Source of the DNA: Ostrinia nubilalis
Lineage: Eukaryota; Arthropoda; Insecta; Lepidoptera; Crambidae
Direction of reading: 5' to 3'
DNA: 64,000 nucleotides
Assembly (NCBI RefSeq): GCF_963855985.1
Contig: NC_087095.1
Span: 11,666,001 to 11,730,000 of the forward strand
Shown here: positions 60,726 through 64,000 of the stretch, piece by piece
Layout: each line of letters opens with the position of its first letter
Position numbering within the stretch: the stretch's first letter is position 1
The notes under the pieces: generated by a model
Told to the model about the DNA's origin: nothing
Databases searched by the model: none
Seen by the model: only the letters and a program-made list of their open reading frames with translations
Made by a program: the position numbers and the translations under genes

Positions 60726-61750
60726 CACCCAACACACAGTTTGGTTGCATTTGTATTGGATCTACTTAGGCATTTTCCATGTAGGTATAATATATTATGT
60801 TTATGTTTATTTAATCATTGTCTGGTACTTCTAATACGAGTACGAACGATGGCGCTGTATAATAGGTAGGTATGTAATACAGGAAATATCTTGAATGTCC
60901 CCATCGAAGTCGAAGCCTGCATAGCCTAGAGGCAATTCAAGCCTTGCACTGATTAGAATTGTATTAATTTAGGCACTCCAAGTTGTATAAATTAGGATTT
61001 TTGTATTATTACCTGTTTGCAATAATGTAAATACATCCTTCAAGTCAAAATCCCCCTTCCTACTTCCTTGTGTCCGCGGTTGTAAGTAGGGCGCAACATC
61101 CCGTACGTCACTAATGCACTCCGCATGACTCAAGCGTTATTGGCACGCTGATCGCTATCCGATCAGCTTCCGAAACATTCTTAGACGTGTTAATTATTTA
61201 TGACTATTTGCAAATCATTTTGAGGTTTTTTACAATACGAATGGGTTGTAGTGTAATTAGGTGACAATCGATTCTTTGGTAGAGACGATTCCACTTATCA
61301 TTACTCTACTACTTACACTTGGAGCTCAATGGAATTGCTTATTTTTGACTTCTGATTTTCATTAATATAGATTTGAAACTATACTATTCAACTGATAACT
61401 GACAAAATATGTATTACACACTGCCCGCAGATTTAAAAAAAAAACAGCAATTATACCTAGTCACCTGAAAAACTGATGGCGTTGTTGATATATTTAACTA
61501 TGAAAAAGACGAAACGGAGGAGAAGACGTACTTTGTATATTTATTTATTTTATTTCAAATGTAAATTTTATTTTCAATTTGTTCTTAAAATAACACAGAC
61601 TCTCTGTCATTTTAATAACCAATCAATACAAATTGCACGCTTGTCATCAGTACATGACTGACGGTTACGTTATTGGCGCGACCGCATCGATTCATCAATT
61701 AATTTATCAATCCGTTACATACGTTAAATACGTAGTGTTGATTGTATGTA

Positions 61751-61882
61751 CAGTCAGCGTCAAATTGTTCGTGACACCCAAAGTGGCTAAAATGTTGACA
61801 ACAACCTTATTCATATTGTAACAAAGACGTGTTGCGAACTTATTGGTTACTTTGGGTGTCTCGAATTTTTTGATGCTGACTG
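61751..61882. mobile_element. MITE with CAGTCAGC ends, copy 1
   Basis: CAGTCAGCGTCAAATTGTTC and its inverse GATGCTGACTG, with ACACCCAAAGT and its inverse further in. 132 bp, TA on the left. Confidence 0.75.
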
Positions 61883-63131
61883 AACTTAGTGATAGGTGAG
61901 CAAACATCTCTATATTACAATCAAGGACACATTAAGTGCTTAATTACGAATTCCGAGTACAATTAAATAATTAGACGAATAAGTAGGTACTTAGACCCTG
62001 CTTTAATTTTGATTGTGAAAATCACTATCTCACGGTTGGTATTTCTTTAATATAATCATAGGATTGAATCTATTCACTTTGACTTGAATTTTCGTTTCAG
62101 AATTCGAGCCAGAAACTGTTTTCATGAGTAAATATAATTTGGTACTAAATACATACTTACTTCAAAAAGATTTCTATATTATTTGTAACTTAGTAACTCC
62201 AGCAAATTAAAGCTAAGTGCAGACAATATCAATGTGTTTTTGTTTTCAATTACTCATATCTTATTGTGTAATAAGATATAGTATTACTGGTATTACGTAG
62301 AGATAACTATTTCTAGGGTTGGTTATCAAAGCGTGGCCATTTTCTATTGTAGTTAGGTAATACATTTTTATAGTATTAAAATTACTAAATTTTTTTTTAA
62401 CAAAATGTGGTAATAACCTTTTCTAAAACAAACATTGTGCAACTCTCTAGTTTAAAAACATTCACAAATATTCAAATAAACTTTGAACTTTTCATTAATA
62501 ATTTTCCACTCTCTCCAGGTTCCGAGTTCATAATAATATTTATACACATAGAGCCGAAAGTTCTAAAAAAATATTATTTTATTGTTCATGTCTTAAAACG
62601 CTATTTTTATTTCTAGTCAATGCTCAGTATTACATTTCTTACTTTTTTTCTGTGGTTTATATGACGATAATTTTTCTAGATTAGTAGAGTCATAAATTCA
62701 TCACCAAAAACTCAAGTTTAAACAGGACATAATTAATATTAATGAGACAATTTTAGCTGCTCTTTTCTGCCATGTTTACAGAAATAAAATGGACCGTTTT
62801 ATAAATTTATTTCTATAAATATGTACAACCGCATCAGAAGGTATTTATTAGTCGTATCTCAGGAATCCCATCTGCAAGAGTGTTGACCCAGCTGCTCTAA
62901 AAGCAAATGCAAGTAAGTGCATCGAGATCTCGAAAATTGCATCGAGAAATGCTCGTGGATGACAGCTATGTTTAAGCTTAGCTTTCGCGTTGCGGTATTT
63001 TTTAAATAAGTACCTAAGTATTATCTTATTCATAAAAGCTAAAATAACTTTGCAATAATATTTTGACTAAGACATAATAAAATCGTAGGTACCAAAATCA
63101 TTTCACAGAAGTGACGCACTTCACAAAATTC

Positions 63132-63237
63132 GTGAAAAATTTGTAATTAATGAAATCTTTGAAGTAGAAATACGCCAAATAATCACTTATTTGTCGTATT
63201 TCTATTTCCAAGATTTCATTCATTACAAATTTTTCAC
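63132..63237. repeat. Inverted repeat hairpin with ~50-bp arms
   Basis: GTGAAAAATTTGTAATTAAT continues to CGCCAAATAA and pairs with the inverse ending ATTTTTCAC. Almost no loop. Confidence 0.75.
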
Positions 63238-63745
63238 AATAAATTACATTGAAAACGAAAAACCCACGGTGAAATTCCTGCAATAGATTTAGAAGGTACA
63301 AATATTTATGAAAGTTGAACGAAAGCCGCGCTCCGTGGGGACTCCGGTAAAGAATCCTGGTAACGAGTCCTCGCTGGGATAGCTAACTAGCTTTTAACCC
63401 TGGCTTTACTCGAATAGAATATTATGAAGAATTCTCAAATTGCGGTTTATTTAGTAAGCAAACACTGGATTTGCAACATATAATTAATTATACGTTTGGA
63501 TCTACCTTAATAATAAGTTTCATAAAGCTCTCTAGCTTGTAGACGTTGTCCTGGACATTATGCTTTATCAAGTTATAAGAGCTCGCTTTTTATGTGAGCC
63601 GCGACAATGCGACTAAAAAGCACAACGGCATTAAATTTATTGAACTTGGCTGGACATTGGGTTCACCAGACTAAGGCCTTCCTGAGTCTGCTGATAAATT
63701 ATCTGTATCTGTGAAAATTTGTATTATGTATCTTTTTGTATTGTA

Positions 63746-63870
63746 TAAGCATCAAATAGTTTGTGCCACCCAAAATAGCCAAAAAGTACGCAACACGTCT
63801 TTGACAAATGGAATATGGTTGTGTTATCAACTTTTTCGCCACTTTGGGTGTCATGAACTATTTGACTGTA
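63746..63870. mobile_element. MITE of the CAGTCAGC family, copy 2
   Basis: AAGCATCAAATAGTTTGTGC with ACCCAAAATAGCC, and the inverse GCCACTTTGGGTGTCATGAA ending in TTTGACTGTA. More diverged than copy 1. Confidence 0.6.
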
Positions 63871-64000
63871 ACCATTAAGCATGGAGTGGGTTCACGACAA
63901 TAGTCTAGCGTCGACTGGGTTCGCCGTTTCTTAGGATCTCAAGTCGGCAAGTTCGACCTTCACCGTTGTCGCGTTGGCCTATTTTCTTTAGTTGAAACTC

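Larger units (their letters stand above)
58811..64000. other. Upstream flank of the Zasp-like gene
   Basis: AT-rich with a GC-rich patch at 59205-59330, a SINE fragment, two MITEs of one family and a hairpin. No supported gene; may be intergenic or a longer upstream intron of the Zasp-like gene. Confidence 0.5.

Overview
The window is animal nuclear DNA, most probably from a moth or butterfly. It is AT-rich, its genes are split by GT-AG introns, and the introns carry repeat families typical of Lepidoptera: Helitron-like elements ending in CTAG, RTE-type and Jockey-type LINE tails, tRNA-derived SINEs and many MITEs. The species cannot be named from the sequence. Gene calls rest on reading exons by eye; splice sites were chosen so that phases close and the protein matches remembered families.

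Three multi-exon protein genes explain the coding content. (1) On the minus strand, 8-21913, is the insect ZSWIM8/Dorado gene, the substrate receptor of a cullin-RING ubiquitin ligase known for target-directed microRNA degradation. I can trace 23 exons (1,371 codons) with closed phases; the C-terminal part lies beyond position 1. (2) On the plus strand, 23332-42527, is a complete HERC4-type HECT ubiquitin ligase: 19 exons, 1,042 residues, N-terminal RCC1 repeats and a C-terminal HECT domain with catalytic Cys1010. The two ligase genes are head to head and share about 1.4 kb between their first coding exons. (3) On the minus strand, 45546-58810, is a gene I read as a Zasp/ALP-Enigma-like muscle Z-disc scaffold without a PDZ domain in the window. 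It has two alternative first coding exons and converges on HERC4 at its 3' end.

The rest is introns and flanks full of mobile DNA: a recent gag-only LTR retrotransposon with a minisatellite where pol would be (6203-9077), a 1.3-kb near-perfect foldback element (28071-29348), a palindromic Tc1-family element (34990-36615), a hAT-type MITE with an exact 8-bp target duplication (41547-41793), several TA- or TAA-flanked MITEs, five Helitron-like copies, LINE fragments and SINEs. The 58.8-64 kb part has no gene I can support beyond a possible promoter near 59.2 kb.

Points most worth checking: the ZSWIM8 reading frame starts at a GTG where an ATG is expected; a partial copy of ZSWIM8 exon 6 with its splice acceptor lies in the following intron; and the same MITE sits within about 20-30 bp of a splice site in two different genes.
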